From Mycoplasma procyoni (GTDB taxonomy: Bacteria; Bacillota_I; Bacilli_A; Mycoplasmatales; Metamycoplasmataceae), in contig NZ_JAFIDB010000001.1 of the NCBI RefSeq assembly GCF_017052595.1, forward strand, positions 62,001 to 126,000: a stretch of DNA of 64,000 bases, in the 5' to 3' direction. The position numbers were made by a program, and so were the translations under genes. Every line of letters starts with the position of its first letter. The stretch's first letter is position 1. The notes below the pieces were generated by a model that worked only from the letters and a program-made list of their open reading frames with translations, made no database searches and had not been told where the DNA came from. Below are positions 55,630 through 64,000 of this stretch, one piece after another.

Positions 55630-57105
55630 TTATTTTTTAGCTGTTTCTTTTTTAGCAGCTGGTTTTTTAGCTGTTGTAGATTTTGCTTTTGATTCAGCTG
55701 GTTTTTTAGCAGCTGGTTTTTTAGCTGGAGCTTTTTTCTCAGCTTTAGCAGGAGCAACTTTTTTGTCTGCTTTTGGTTCTGCTTTAGCTGAAGTTGATTT
55801 TTTAGCAGCTGGTTTTTTGTCTTTTAATTCTCCACCTGAATATTGGATTAATCTATCGATAACTTTTCTGTTTGTAATAGGAATTTGTAGTTGTGCTTTA
55901 GAAATAACTTGTTGTGCAGCTTCTTTTGTTGTACCGTAAACTTTTGCAATTTTTTCATATTCTTGTTCGTAGTCATCTTCGTTTGCAAGAATTTTTTCTA
56001 ATCTCGCTACTTCAGCAAAGATAAATGCATCTTTAAGGTTTTTAATAGCTTCAACTTCTAATTCTTTTTTGATTTGTGCGTCATCGATTTTTAGTAAGTT
56101 TTTGTATTCTTTAACAGTAAATCCTTGTTGTTTTAGGTTTGCTTCAAATTGTTTGAAAAGTCTGTCTGTTTCTGATTGAACAATTTGTGCTGCTAAAGGA
56201 ATTTCTGTTGTTTTTAGAATTTCTTCAAATGCAGCTTTTTTAAATTCTGCTTTTGCTTTTTCTTCGTTTTCTCTTGCTGAAATTTCTTCGAATTTAGCTT
56301 CTAGTTCTTTAACTGTTTTAGCATTAGGAATGTTTAATGAAGCAACGAATTCATCTGTCAATTCTGGTTTATCATATTTTTTAATATTTTTAACCTTGAT
56401 TTTGAAAACAGCAGGTTTTCCAGCATATTCTTTGGCGTGGTAGTCTTTAGGGAATTTAACATTAATTTCTTTTTCTTCACCTTTTTTAAATCCGATCATT
56501 GCATCTTCAAATCCTGGAATAAAGTTTCCTGAACCAATTTTTAGTTCGAAATCTTCTGCTTCTCCACCTTCAAATGGTTTTCCATCGATGAATCCTTTAA
56601 AATCAAAAGTAACGATGTCATCTTTTTTAATAACTTTTGTTTCAACTAACATTGCGTTTTGAACTAGTAGTTTGTCTACTTGAGCTTTAATGTCTTCTTT
56701 TGAAACTTTAGCTACTTTGTAAGGAATTTTAAATTGTCTGTAGTTTGCAATTTCGATTGATGGATAAACAGGGTATAAGAAAGCGATTGATAATTCATCT
56801 TTGTTTAGTTTAACAATTTCTGCTTTTGGTCTACCTAAAATTTGGTCTGTTTCCATTATTTGTTTTTGTGCTTCTTCTTCTAATTTAGGTGCAATTAAAT
56901 TAAATGCATCTTCTAAAATTCTTCCTTGATTTAAGTATGATTCAACTTTTGCTTGAGGAACATGTCCTTTTCTGAATCCAGGAATTTTTAGTTCTTTAAT
57001 GTTTTTTTCTCTAGATTTTGTTTGAGCTTTTTTTCACTCAATTTTATCAGCTTCAATAGTAATTTTTAGCTCTGAAGTATTTTTAAGAATTTCTCTTTTT
57101 GCCAT
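55630..57105 (-). CDS. tig: Trigger factor with Lys/Ala/Pro-rich tail
   Basis: Ribosome-bound chaperone and prolyl isomerase. 491 residues: ribosome-binding N-domain with 'PGFRKGHVP', an FKBP-like domain ('DDIVTFDFKGFIDGKPFEGG'), and a helical C-domain. From about residue 425 the protein runs into a tail built of KPAAKK, KAEPKAD and PAKAEKK units. AAGGAG precedes ATG 57105. Single-gene unit ended by a terminator. Confidence 0.95.
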
Positions 57106-57261
57106 AATTGACTCCTTCTTTTTTAATCTTTTAATATTATAAATTAATTTTTATTTTTTGCTTAAAAATCATTTAAAATATAGTTAAAATATTTAAAATG
57201 CTAGCTTTAAAATTTTAAGCTAAAATTGGTTTTAATTTAAATAAAAAAATTAAAAAAGTGT

Positions 57262-57326
57262 TATAATTTGAAAGTCAAGAAAAACATTGATTAAAAATAT
57301 CATTTTTTTGATTTTAATGCTATAAT
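57262..57326 (+). promoter_or_regulatory. Tandem -10 boxes upstream of rpsT
   Basis: TATAAT at 57262-57267 and again at 57321-57326 in the 261-bp spacer between tig and rpsT; either could drive rpsT. A palindrome TAGCTT-N9-AAGCTA lies further upstream, near 57200-57225. Nothing coding is visible in the spacer. Confidence 0.5.
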
Positions 57327-57366
57327 TTAAAAACTAAACAAAACATTAAGAAAATTAAGGAGAAAC

Positions 57367-57642
57367 ATGGCAAATATTAAATCTAAAATAACAAGAATTA
57401 AAACAAATGAAAAATCTAGAGTTAGAAACAGTGCTATTAAATCAAGAGTGAGAGGAGCAATTAAAAAAGCTAAATTAGCTGCAGTTGCAAACGATGCTAA
57501 CTTACAAGAATTAGTATCAAAAGCTCACAAAGAAATTAATACTGCCGTTTCAAAAGGTGTTCTACACAAAAATAATGGTTCTAGAAAAACATCAAGACTT
57601 GATGCTTTTGTTGCTAAACAGCTAAATTCAAACGCTGCCTAA
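57367..57642 (+). CDS. rpsT: 30S ribosomal protein S20
   Basis: 91 residues, strongly basic and helical: 'NIKSKITRIKTNEKSRVRN' at the start and 'GVLHKNNGSRKTSRLDAFV' at the end are S20 signatures. AAGGAG lies before the ATG. Single-gene unit with terminator. Confidence 0.96.
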   Translation: MANIKSKITRIKTNEKSRVRNSAIKSRVRGAIKKAKLAAVANDANLQELVSKAHKEINTAVSKGVLHKNNGSRKTSRLDAFVAKQLNSNAA

Positions 57643-57648
57643 GTTTTA

Positions 57649-57677
57649 AAACCTACTCGAAATTGAGTAGGTTTTTT
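57649..57677 (+). terminator. Terminator of rpsT
   Basis: AACCTACTC/GAGTAGGTT with a 6-nt loop and a T run. Confidence 0.92.
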
Positions 57678-57689
57678 AGTCCAATTTTG

Positions 57690-57713
57690 TATAATTTAAT
57701 AGTAAAAAAGGAG
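57690..57713 (+). promoter_or_regulatory. Promoter and RBS of the DNA methylase gene
   Basis: TGTATAAT ends at 57695, and AAGGAG (57708-57713) lies 7 nt before the ATG. It gives the methylase its own transcript after the rpsT terminator. Confidence 0.6.
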
Positions 57714-57720
57714 TATTAAA

Positions 57721-58821
57721 ATGAAGAAAACTAATGAATTTCCACAAGAGCTAATAAATACAATAAAGGTAGGAGACACAATCGAAGTTTTAAAAAGCTT
57801 ACCAGATAACTCTGTTGATGTTATTTTTGCTGATCCTCCCTACAATATGCAACTTGAAGGTTCTCTAAAAAGATTTGATGGAAGCGATTTTAAAGGAATC
57901 GAAGGTGTTGACTGAGATTCTTTTGAAAGCGTAGAAAAATACAAAGAATTTACAAGAGAATGATTGATAGAGGCTCAAAGGGTGCTAAAAAAGGATAAAT
58001 CCTCCTTTTGAGTAATTGGTTCTTTCCAAAATATTTTTATTGTCGGAAGCATTATGCAAGAATTAGGATTTTGAATAATTAATGATATTATTTGATCTAA
58101 AACTAATCCTACACCAAACTTTATGGGTACAAGATTTACAAACAAACAAGAAACACTAATTTGAGCTGTTCCTACAGACAAAACAAAGTACCACTTTAAT
58201 TACAAAACAATGAAGGCACTAAATGACGGAAGACAAATGACCAGTGTTTGAGAAATCCCTGTATCAACTGGTCGTGAAAGACTAAAAGATGAACAAGGTA
58301 ATAAATTACATCCAACTCAAAAGCCTGAAAAACTGCTGTACAACATCATTATTTCTTCATCTAAAAAAGGCGACTTAATTCTTGATCCATTTTCAGGAAC
58401 AGGAACAACTCCAGCTGTTGCAAAAAGATTGCAAAGAAACTTTTTTGGAATCGAAAGAGATCAAAGATATGTTGATTTCTCTCTAAAAAGAATTGAAGAA
58501 GAGCAAATTATTGATGATGATTATGTTAATGCTAAATTAGATATAAAACTTCCTGTTGTAAGATTTAGAGAACTTGTAAATGCAGGTTTTATCTCCCAAG
58601 ATGAAAAAATATATTTTAAAAACACAGAAATTTTTGCTTCAGTTTCAAAAGACTATGAATTAGTTTATGAAGGTAAGGAATACGGAATTTCAAAACTCGG
58701 CGGGATATTAAGCAACTTGAGTTCTAATGCGAATGGATGAGATGTTTGATTTGTTGTCAGAGACGGTCAAAAAGTTCCTTTATCAGCCATAAGAAAAGAA
58801 TTTGTTGCCAAAAACTACTAA
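57721..58821 (+). CDS. Solitary adenine-N6 DNA methyltransferase, HinfI/CcrM type
   Basis: Beta-class methylase of 366 residues: catalytic DPPYNM is early and the SAM motif DPFSGTGTT late. The C-terminal ~90 residues ('EYGISKLGGILSNLSSNANGWDVWFVV ... PLSAIRKEF' pattern) match the extra domain of CcrM and M.HinfI, which methylate GANTC, so that target is inferred. No restriction endonuclease lies beside it. Six or more Trp residues are TGA-coded. Confidence 0.87.
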
Positions 58822-58849
58822 AAAACAGAGTCGCTGACTCTGTTTTTTC
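58819..58849. terminator. Shared terminator of methylase and dCMP deaminase genes
   Basis: CAGAGTC/GACTCTG with a 3-nt loop inside A and T runs, working on both strands. The stem contains GAGTC and GACTC, both fitting GANTC, the inferred target of the adjacent methylase. Confidence 0.9.
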
Positions 58850-59313
58850 TATAACTCTAAAGTGATTTTGCTTTCTTCTAATTTTCTGGTTTTAACAAAT
58901 GAATCTTTGAAGATTTTTCTTGCAATTCAAGCATCTTCTGTGTCGTGGTATTTATCTTCAAAATAGACAATTTCTTTAACTCCTGATTGCACGATTGTTT
59001 TTGCACAACTTGAACAAGGGAAAAGAGAAGTGTATAGAACTGAATTTTCAAGAGAAGTAATTGAGTTTAAAATTGCGTTTATTTCTGCATGAACTACATA
59101 AGCATATTTTTTGTCTTTTTCTGAATCACCTTCTCTTGTTCAAGGGAAATCTTCGTCATTTCCCGAAGGCATTCCATTGTATCCAAGAGCAATAACTCTT
59201 TTTCTTTCGTTAATAATGCAAGCTCCAACTTTTGTGTTAGGATCTTTAGATCTAAGTGCACTAAGCTTTGTTAAAGCCATAAAATATTGATCTCAGTTAA
59301 TAATTTTTTCCAT
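58849..59313 (-). CDS. Deoxycytidylate deaminase
   Basis: Converts dCMP to dUMP for thymidylate supply. 154 residues. Zinc motifs HAE ('YVVHAEINAIL') and PCSSC; 'GYNGMPSG' is typical of dCMP deaminases. Preceded on the minus strand by a small RNA terminator, followed by the shared terminator. Confidence 0.93.
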
Positions 59314-59328
59314 AAATTAAATTATAAA

Positions 59329-59451
59329 ACAAAAAACGCAAGAACAGCGCACCCTTCTTGCTATATTAACTCGCGAAATAACACTTTTTGTGTCGGAAAA
59401 TATTATCGTATGAAACATTTAGTTTCGATAATCCTCTTCTAAAAGAGAACT
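59329..59451 (-). ncRNA. Novel structured small RNA candidate
   Basis: A full extended -10 (TGCTATAAT, 59466-59458 minus) with TTGATG 16 bp upstream, then about 120 nt that can fold into CTCTT/AAGAG, ATTATCG/CGATAAT with inner GAAAC/GTTTC, and GACAC/GTGTT hairpins. It ends in GCAAGAA/TTCTTGC followed by T6. No open frame or known family motif (not SRP, RNase P or tmRNA). It is about as long as the MCS4 RNA of Mycoplasma capricolum, but I cannot test that. Confidence 0.65.
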
Positions 59452-59471
59452 GTATAAATTATAGCATAAAT

Positions 59472-60698
59472 TTATTTTTCATCAAGTGAAATCTCAATTT
59501 TTTGTTCGCTACCTTTTTTGTTTTCAACTACCTTAAATGATAAATTTTCTTCTTTGTAATTAAATTTTAAGGTTAGTTTTTTATTTGTAAGTTCTTCGAG
59601 ATACTTACCAATTATTTCTTTGTCTTCTGGAATTTCTGTTTTAAGAACTTCATTGATTTTTTCTATTTTGGTTGAGTATTTAGCAATAACTTTTGTTTCT
59701 TCGATTTCATATAAATCAAGCTCATCTCTGAAGTCGTGTTCATCATAAATCTCTCCAACAAGTTCTTCTAAAACATCTTCAAAAGTTATGATTCCGACAA
59801 CAGATTTATCATCGTTATTCTTTGTGACAAAGGCAAATTGTGTTCTATTTTCCTTCATCTTTTTAAGAGCTATTTTTAAAAGTGAGTTTGCAGAAACATA
59901 AGGGACTTCAACGATTAATTCATCAATATTGAAATCTTCTTTAGTTTTGTGATAAACATCTTTTAAAAGCAAGATTCCTACAAATTGTTTTTTCTTTTTG
60001 ATTGGAAGACGAGAAAAACCACTTTCAATAAATTTCTTTTGAATTTTATCTAGTGAATCATCATGGTTGATGTAAGTAATATTTTTTAGTCTTACATAAT
60101 GTTTTTGAAGTTTTATTGAATCAAAATCAAGAGCATTTCTTGCAAGAATTGATTCCTCTTTTTCTAAAACTCCTTCTTTATAACCGATATCTAAAATTTG
60201 TTTTAGTTCATTTTCTGTGTTTGTGACCTGATTTTCTTTTACAAATTTTGAGATTAAGAAAGTTAGAGGTCAAAATAGTAAATAAAAGAAATAAATAATT
60301 AAATAAGTTCTTTTTAAAAAGGCTAAAGGTCTTTTTCTAGCAATAACTTTAGGAATGATTTCTCCAAAAATAACAATTATTGGCGTCATTACAGCTGTTG
60401 ATACAATAATTTCAAGAACATTATCTGTAATTAAGCTTGCTAAAATCGAAGAAAGTAATAATGAAGCTGCGATGTTAACGATATTATTTCCGATTAATAT
60501 TGTTGAAAGAGTTGAAGAAAAAGACTCGTATCTCTTTTTAATAACTTTTTTAGCAAAGGTTTTTTTAGGATCTAAATTTTCTTCGATTTTTGCTTTTGTT
60601 ACTGAAGAAAAAGCAGTTTCAGAAGCTGAAAAAAGAGCTGATAAGATTAATAAAATGAATAGTAAAATCGAAAAAACTATATAACTGACCGTGTCCAT
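59472..60698 (-). CDS. CNNM/DUF21 and CBS domain membrane protein (CorC/HlyC-like)
   Basis: 408 residues. DUF21 membrane domain ('ALFSASETAFSSVTKAKI', 'VIFGEIIPKVIARKR') with about three to four segments, then a CBS pair (ending 'GIITFEDVLEELVGEIYDEHD') and a C-terminal CorC_HlyC domain. Family members take part in Mg2+ or Co2+ transport. The ATG overlaps the dnaB stop by 1 bp. Confidence 0.9.
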
Positions 60699-62041
60699 TA
60701 AAATTCCTTATCCTCTTCAAAGAATAGACCGATTTTGGCATCGAATTGCAGTGTAATTTCTCCAATTGCCCCATTACGATGCTTTGCAATTATTAATTGA
60801 GTTTCTTGAACTTCAGTTGGTGAAACTTCTTTTGTATAGTAGTTTTCTCTGTATAAAAATGTTACAATATCAGCATCTTGCTCAATAGCTCCGGAGTCTC
60901 TAAGGTCTGAAATAATAGGTTTTTTGTCTTCTCTTTTTTCAACCTCACGAGACAGTTGGGCAAGTGCAAGAATTGGACAATTAATGTCTCTAGCGAGCTG
61001 TTTTAGTGTTCTAGAAATTGTTGAAACTTCAAGTTGTCTGTTTCCATTTCCTTGACCAGAACCAACATTAACTAGCTGTAAATAATCGACTACAATTAAG
61101 TCGATTTTTTTCATTTTGGTTAGAAGTTTTTTAGTTTTTCAAACCATTTCATGAAGCTTAATTCCTCCAGAATCAGCTAAAAACAGATTGTATTTTGAAA
61201 TTCTGTTTTTAAGACTGTTAGAAATCTTAACTCACTCTGCGTCTGTAATGTATTGTGGGTTTTTTAAGTGGTAAGCTTCAACAGCAGAATCAGCGGATAA
61301 AATCCTTGTTACAAGTTGAATTGAAGGCATCTCAAGGGAGAAAAAGACAACAACTTTATCTTCTTGTTCAGCAACGTTTTTAGCAATGTTAAGAGCAAAT
61401 GCTGTTTTACCCATCGCAGGTCTAGCAGCAAGGATTATTAAATCACCTCTTTGTAAACCGGATGTGATTTTATCAAGGCTTTTGATTCCTGTGGAAATCC
61501 CTTTTATGCCATCTTCTGATCTTCTGGCTAAAAGATCTTTTAATAACTCTTCAGCTACTACTCTAATTTCGGCAAAGTCTTTTTGTTCTGTTCCCCTACT
61601 GATTTGCACCATTTTAGACTCAAATTCATTTAAAACCTCATCTGCTGTTTTATTTTGTTGAGCAATTTGCTGTTGTGCAAAATCAAGTGCAACTTTTGCT
61701 TTTCTTAAATTTGACTTTTCAACAAGCTCTGTCATAAAGTCATTTACTGTAGAAAATAAAGGAACGTTAGCTTCTCCGATGCTTGCAATATAAACAGCAC
61801 CACCAGCTTTTTGTAAAATGTTTAGTCTGTGTAATTCGTTTGTAATTGTTACAAGAGAAATTTCTTTTGCATTGTTAAAAAGGTCTTCGATTGCTTCGAA
61901 AATAATTTGATTATAGCTAAAATAAAAATCTTCCTTTTCTAAAAAAGGAATTATTTTTGCACGATTTTCTTCTGTTGAAATTATATAGTTTAAAATCGAT
62001 TGTTCAGCTTCTTCTGAGATATGGAGATTAATATTATTCAT
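60698..62041 (-). CDS. dnaB: Replicative DNA helicase DnaB
   Basis: Hexameric helicase at the fork. 447 residues: N-terminal primase-interaction domain starting 'HISEEAEQSILNYII', RecA-like domain with Walker A ARPAMGKT, 'IVVDYLQLV' Walker B and 'SDLRDSGAIEQDADIV'. Overlaps rplI by 8 bp. No intein. Confidence 0.96.
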
Positions 62042-62474
62042 CTTTTTCTACCTTAACTCTCAGATGAGCTACTACGTCTTTATGTAATTTTACATTTAAT
62101 ACTGTTAGTCCCATTGAAACGATGTGTACATGGTCTTCTAAAGTATGTTTTGGAAGTTTAATTCCTAAGTCCTCAAGGGATTTTAGAACTTTTTTAGCTG
62201 TAATTGAACCATGAACTACATTATTTGTTTCTTTGAGTTTGAAGTGTAAAATCACTTTGTTGATTTCTTCGCATAGCTCTAAAGCTTTTTGTTTTTTTTC
62301 TGCTTCTTGTTTTTCAATTTGCTCAATTTTTTTGTCTAAAAATTGAGATGTTGTTTTATTTACTGGAATAGCAAATCCATTTTTGATTAAAAAGTTTTTT
62401 GCATAACCATCAGCAACTTCGATTACTTGGTTTGCTTTTCCATCTTTACAGTCTTTAATTAATATTACTTTCAT
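62034..62474 (-). CDS. rplI: 50S ribosomal protein L9
   Basis: 146 residues. 'VIEVADGYAKNFLIKNGFAI' is the N-terminal L9 signature, followed by the long helix (Glu/Lys/Gln-rich) and the C-terminal domain. Overlaps gdpP by 20 bp; gdpP-rplI-dnaB is a conserved Firmicutes order. Confidence 0.96.
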   Translation of the reverse strand: MKVILIKDCKDGKANQVIEVADGYAKNFLIKNGFAIPVNKTTSQFLDKKIEQIEKQEAEKKQKALELCEEINKVILHFKLKETNNVVHGSITAKKVLKSLEDLGIKLPKHTLEDHVHIVSMGLTVLNVKLHKDVVAHLRVKVEKDE

Positions 62475-64000
62475 TTCTCACACTCACTATTGCTTGTCTT
62501 ATGTTATCTACAAATTCTTCTAAATTTTCTGTTGTGCTTTCTGCAGCTGATGCTGAGAAGTGTCCACCACCTCCAACAGCTTCAGCAATGATTTGCACGT
62601 TTGTGTTGTTAATTCCTCTGGCTGACATTTTGTATCTGTTTTGGCCTACTACTTTAGCAACTACAAAGGATGCTTTTCTTCCTTGGATGTTTAATAAAGT
62701 GTCAGCAGCCATTGATACAACGTCAATATCTACTTCTTCGTTTGTGTAGGCTAATAAAAAGCCAGGAATAACTTCTTCTGTTTTTTTAATAATCATATTA
62801 ATTATATTAAAAATTTCTTCAGTCATCTTCAATGTTTCAATTGATTTAGAACTTTGTCCACCTCATTTGATTAATAAAGATGCTGCATTAAAGGTTTTCA
62901 TTGATGTTGATTTTTTAAATTGGTTTGTATCCATGTACACACCATTTAGCAGCATTTGAGCTGCAAATGCATTGATTAATTTTGTGTCTGCTGTCGAGTG
63001 CAGAGCAATTATTTCTGTCACTATTTCTGAAGTTGAAGATGCTGTTGTGTCAATATATTCATTTCCTTTGTCTAAGAAGTTTGGTTTTGTTCCAATTCTG
63101 TGGTGATCAAAGATAAACACTTTTTTAGGATCACTTCCACTAAAAGCATTAGGGTTTTCAATCCTGTTTGCATCTGCTGTATCTAAAATAATTATTAGTG
63201 TATTTTTGTCTGTTAATTTATTGGCACTTGAAGGCTTGATTAGTAATTCTAAATCAATATCGCCTTTGTTATTGTTTATAAAGTGGGTTGTTGTTGCATC
63301 GTATGTGATGTTTTGAACATAAAATTCTTTTTCTTGATTTAATTTAGTTTTTGCATAGTTTTTTAGAAACATTCCTAAAGCATATGCAGAACCAATAGCA
63401 TCTAAATCAGCATTTTTGTGTCCATAAAGAACAATGTTTTTAACTTCTTCTTTTGCTAAAACATCAAGCATTTTCTTAGCAACATAGTTTATTTCTGAAC
63501 GACTTGAGTTTGAATCAATCTCACTGTTTGAACCGTATGTTATCGGTTTTGAACCGTATTTTAGTGTTGTAATCTGATTTCCACCACGAGTTTTAGAATA
63601 TAAAAGAGCATCTTTTGCAAGTTGGTTTAATTTTCCAATTTCTCTTGCTCCATAAACAAATCCAGCTGAAAAAGTGATAACTTGCTTTGTTTCTCCTTTT
63701 GTTAAATAAACTTCTTTTTCATTGAAATGAGAAAAGTTTTTAGATCTTAATTTTTCAAAAACTTCATAGTTAGTAATTATTCAGAAACGTCCGTCAACAT
63801 ACTGTCTGTAAGTAAAGTTCATTGAGTTAGCAATTTCATCTAGCATTGAAACTACTGCTGTTCTGATGTTGAAGAAATCCTCTTCTCCTAAAGAAGAAAG
63901 AAGTAAGTGGTAGTTATCAATTTCAATCTCACCAATCACTATTTTTTCTTTATCATAGTTTTCAAGTAGGTTTTGATACATTGTAATATCCCTAATTGAA
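62455..64000 (-). CDS. gdpP: Cyclic-di-AMP phosphodiesterase GdpP, 5'-truncated by window edge
   Basis: Hydrolyses c-di-AMP. The frame is open to base 64000; about 515 residues are visible, and the N-terminal membrane helices and PAS region lie outside. A degenerate GGDEF domain comes first ('IGEIEIDNYHLLLSSL', 'YSKTRGGNQ'), then the DHH domain with HKNADLDAIGSA and FDHHRIG, and DHHA1 with GGGGHFSASA. Identity is secure. Confidence 0.93.

Noticed and set aside
55630-55835. Repetitive DNA resembling a CRISPR or tandem-repeat array
   Set aside because: It is the low-complexity Lys/Ala/Pro coding tail of trigger factor, with imperfect units and no spacers.
59329-59451. Considered tmRNA, RNase P RNA or a tracrRNA
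   Set aside because: Too short, without tRNA-like ends or P RNA core sequences. There is no CRISPR array or cas gene in the window.

Overview
The window reads as a chromosomal segment of a mycoplasma, most likely from the Hominis group (Mycoplasmopsis/Metamycoplasma type). Base composition is very AT-rich. Almost every gene is continuous only if TGA is read as tryptophan, and a tRNA-Trp with anticodon UCA is encoded at 52188-52262. Genes are packed with 1-20 bp overlaps, surface lipoproteins are numerous, and biosynthetic genes are few. I read all coding regions with genetic code 4. Species cannot be named from the sequence alone.

Layout. 1-1750: end of cardiolipin synthase and HPr (ptsH). 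1792-4995: a large lipoprotein protease of the DUF31 family. 5020-10808 (minus): greA, a small membrane protein, DUF1292, ruvX, alaS, mnmA. 10962-16345 (minus): acpS-plsC-scpA-scpB and a 965-residue fusion of a degenerate phosphohexomutase with a flippase-like membrane domain. 16484-19712: recU facing an operon of HU, der, cmk and a small acidic protein. 19773-27897 (minus): pgm, rpe, rsgA, the PrkC/PrpC kinase-phosphatase pair, gmk, rsmD, recO and a MATE exporter. 28003-32913: def, dnaJ, membrane nuclease mnuA and gltX. 33078-36700 (plus): a membrane-tethered GIY-YIG protein, obg and a membrane protein. 36729-39179: two paralogous lipoproteins. 39367-43017 (minus): an FMN-riboswitch-led operon pncB-trmN6-metG and a small RNA. 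43025-49864: a DUF3800 protein and two more DUF31 proteases flanking tRNA-Tyr and tRNA-Gln. 49985-52262: CIRCE-controlled clpB and tRNA-Trp(UCA). 52365-57105 (minus): a membrane protein, secA and trigger factor. 57367-59451: rpsT, a solitary GANTC-type methylase, dCMP deaminase and a second small RNA. 59472-64000 (minus): a CNNM/CBS membrane protein, dnaB, rplI and the c-di-AMP phosphodiesterase gdpP, which runs off the right edge.

How it works together. Core functions dominate: aminoacyl-tRNA synthetases, tRNA modification, GTPases for ribosome maturation, replication and recombination, and protein export and folding. The accessory layer is aimed at the host: three DUF31 serine proteases with complete His/Asp/Ser sets, a secreted-type nuclease and two paralogous lipoproteins. 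Heat-shock control by HrcA is visible as CIRCE elements before clpB and dnaJ.

Most notable: (1) a pseudo-phosphoglucomutase fused to a flippase-like domain; (2) an FMN riboswitch placed before nicotinate phosphoribosyltransferase; (3) two independently promoted, terminated small RNAs of no family I recognise; (4) a 44-bp inverted-repeat element present twice, upstream of recU and of the DUF3800 gene; (5) a set of SD-less genes in which a -10 box sits exactly 7 nt before ATG, implying leaderless mRNAs; (6) a 48-bp mnuA-dnaJ spacer that packs a terminator, a CIRCE and the dnaJ -10 box into the same bases.
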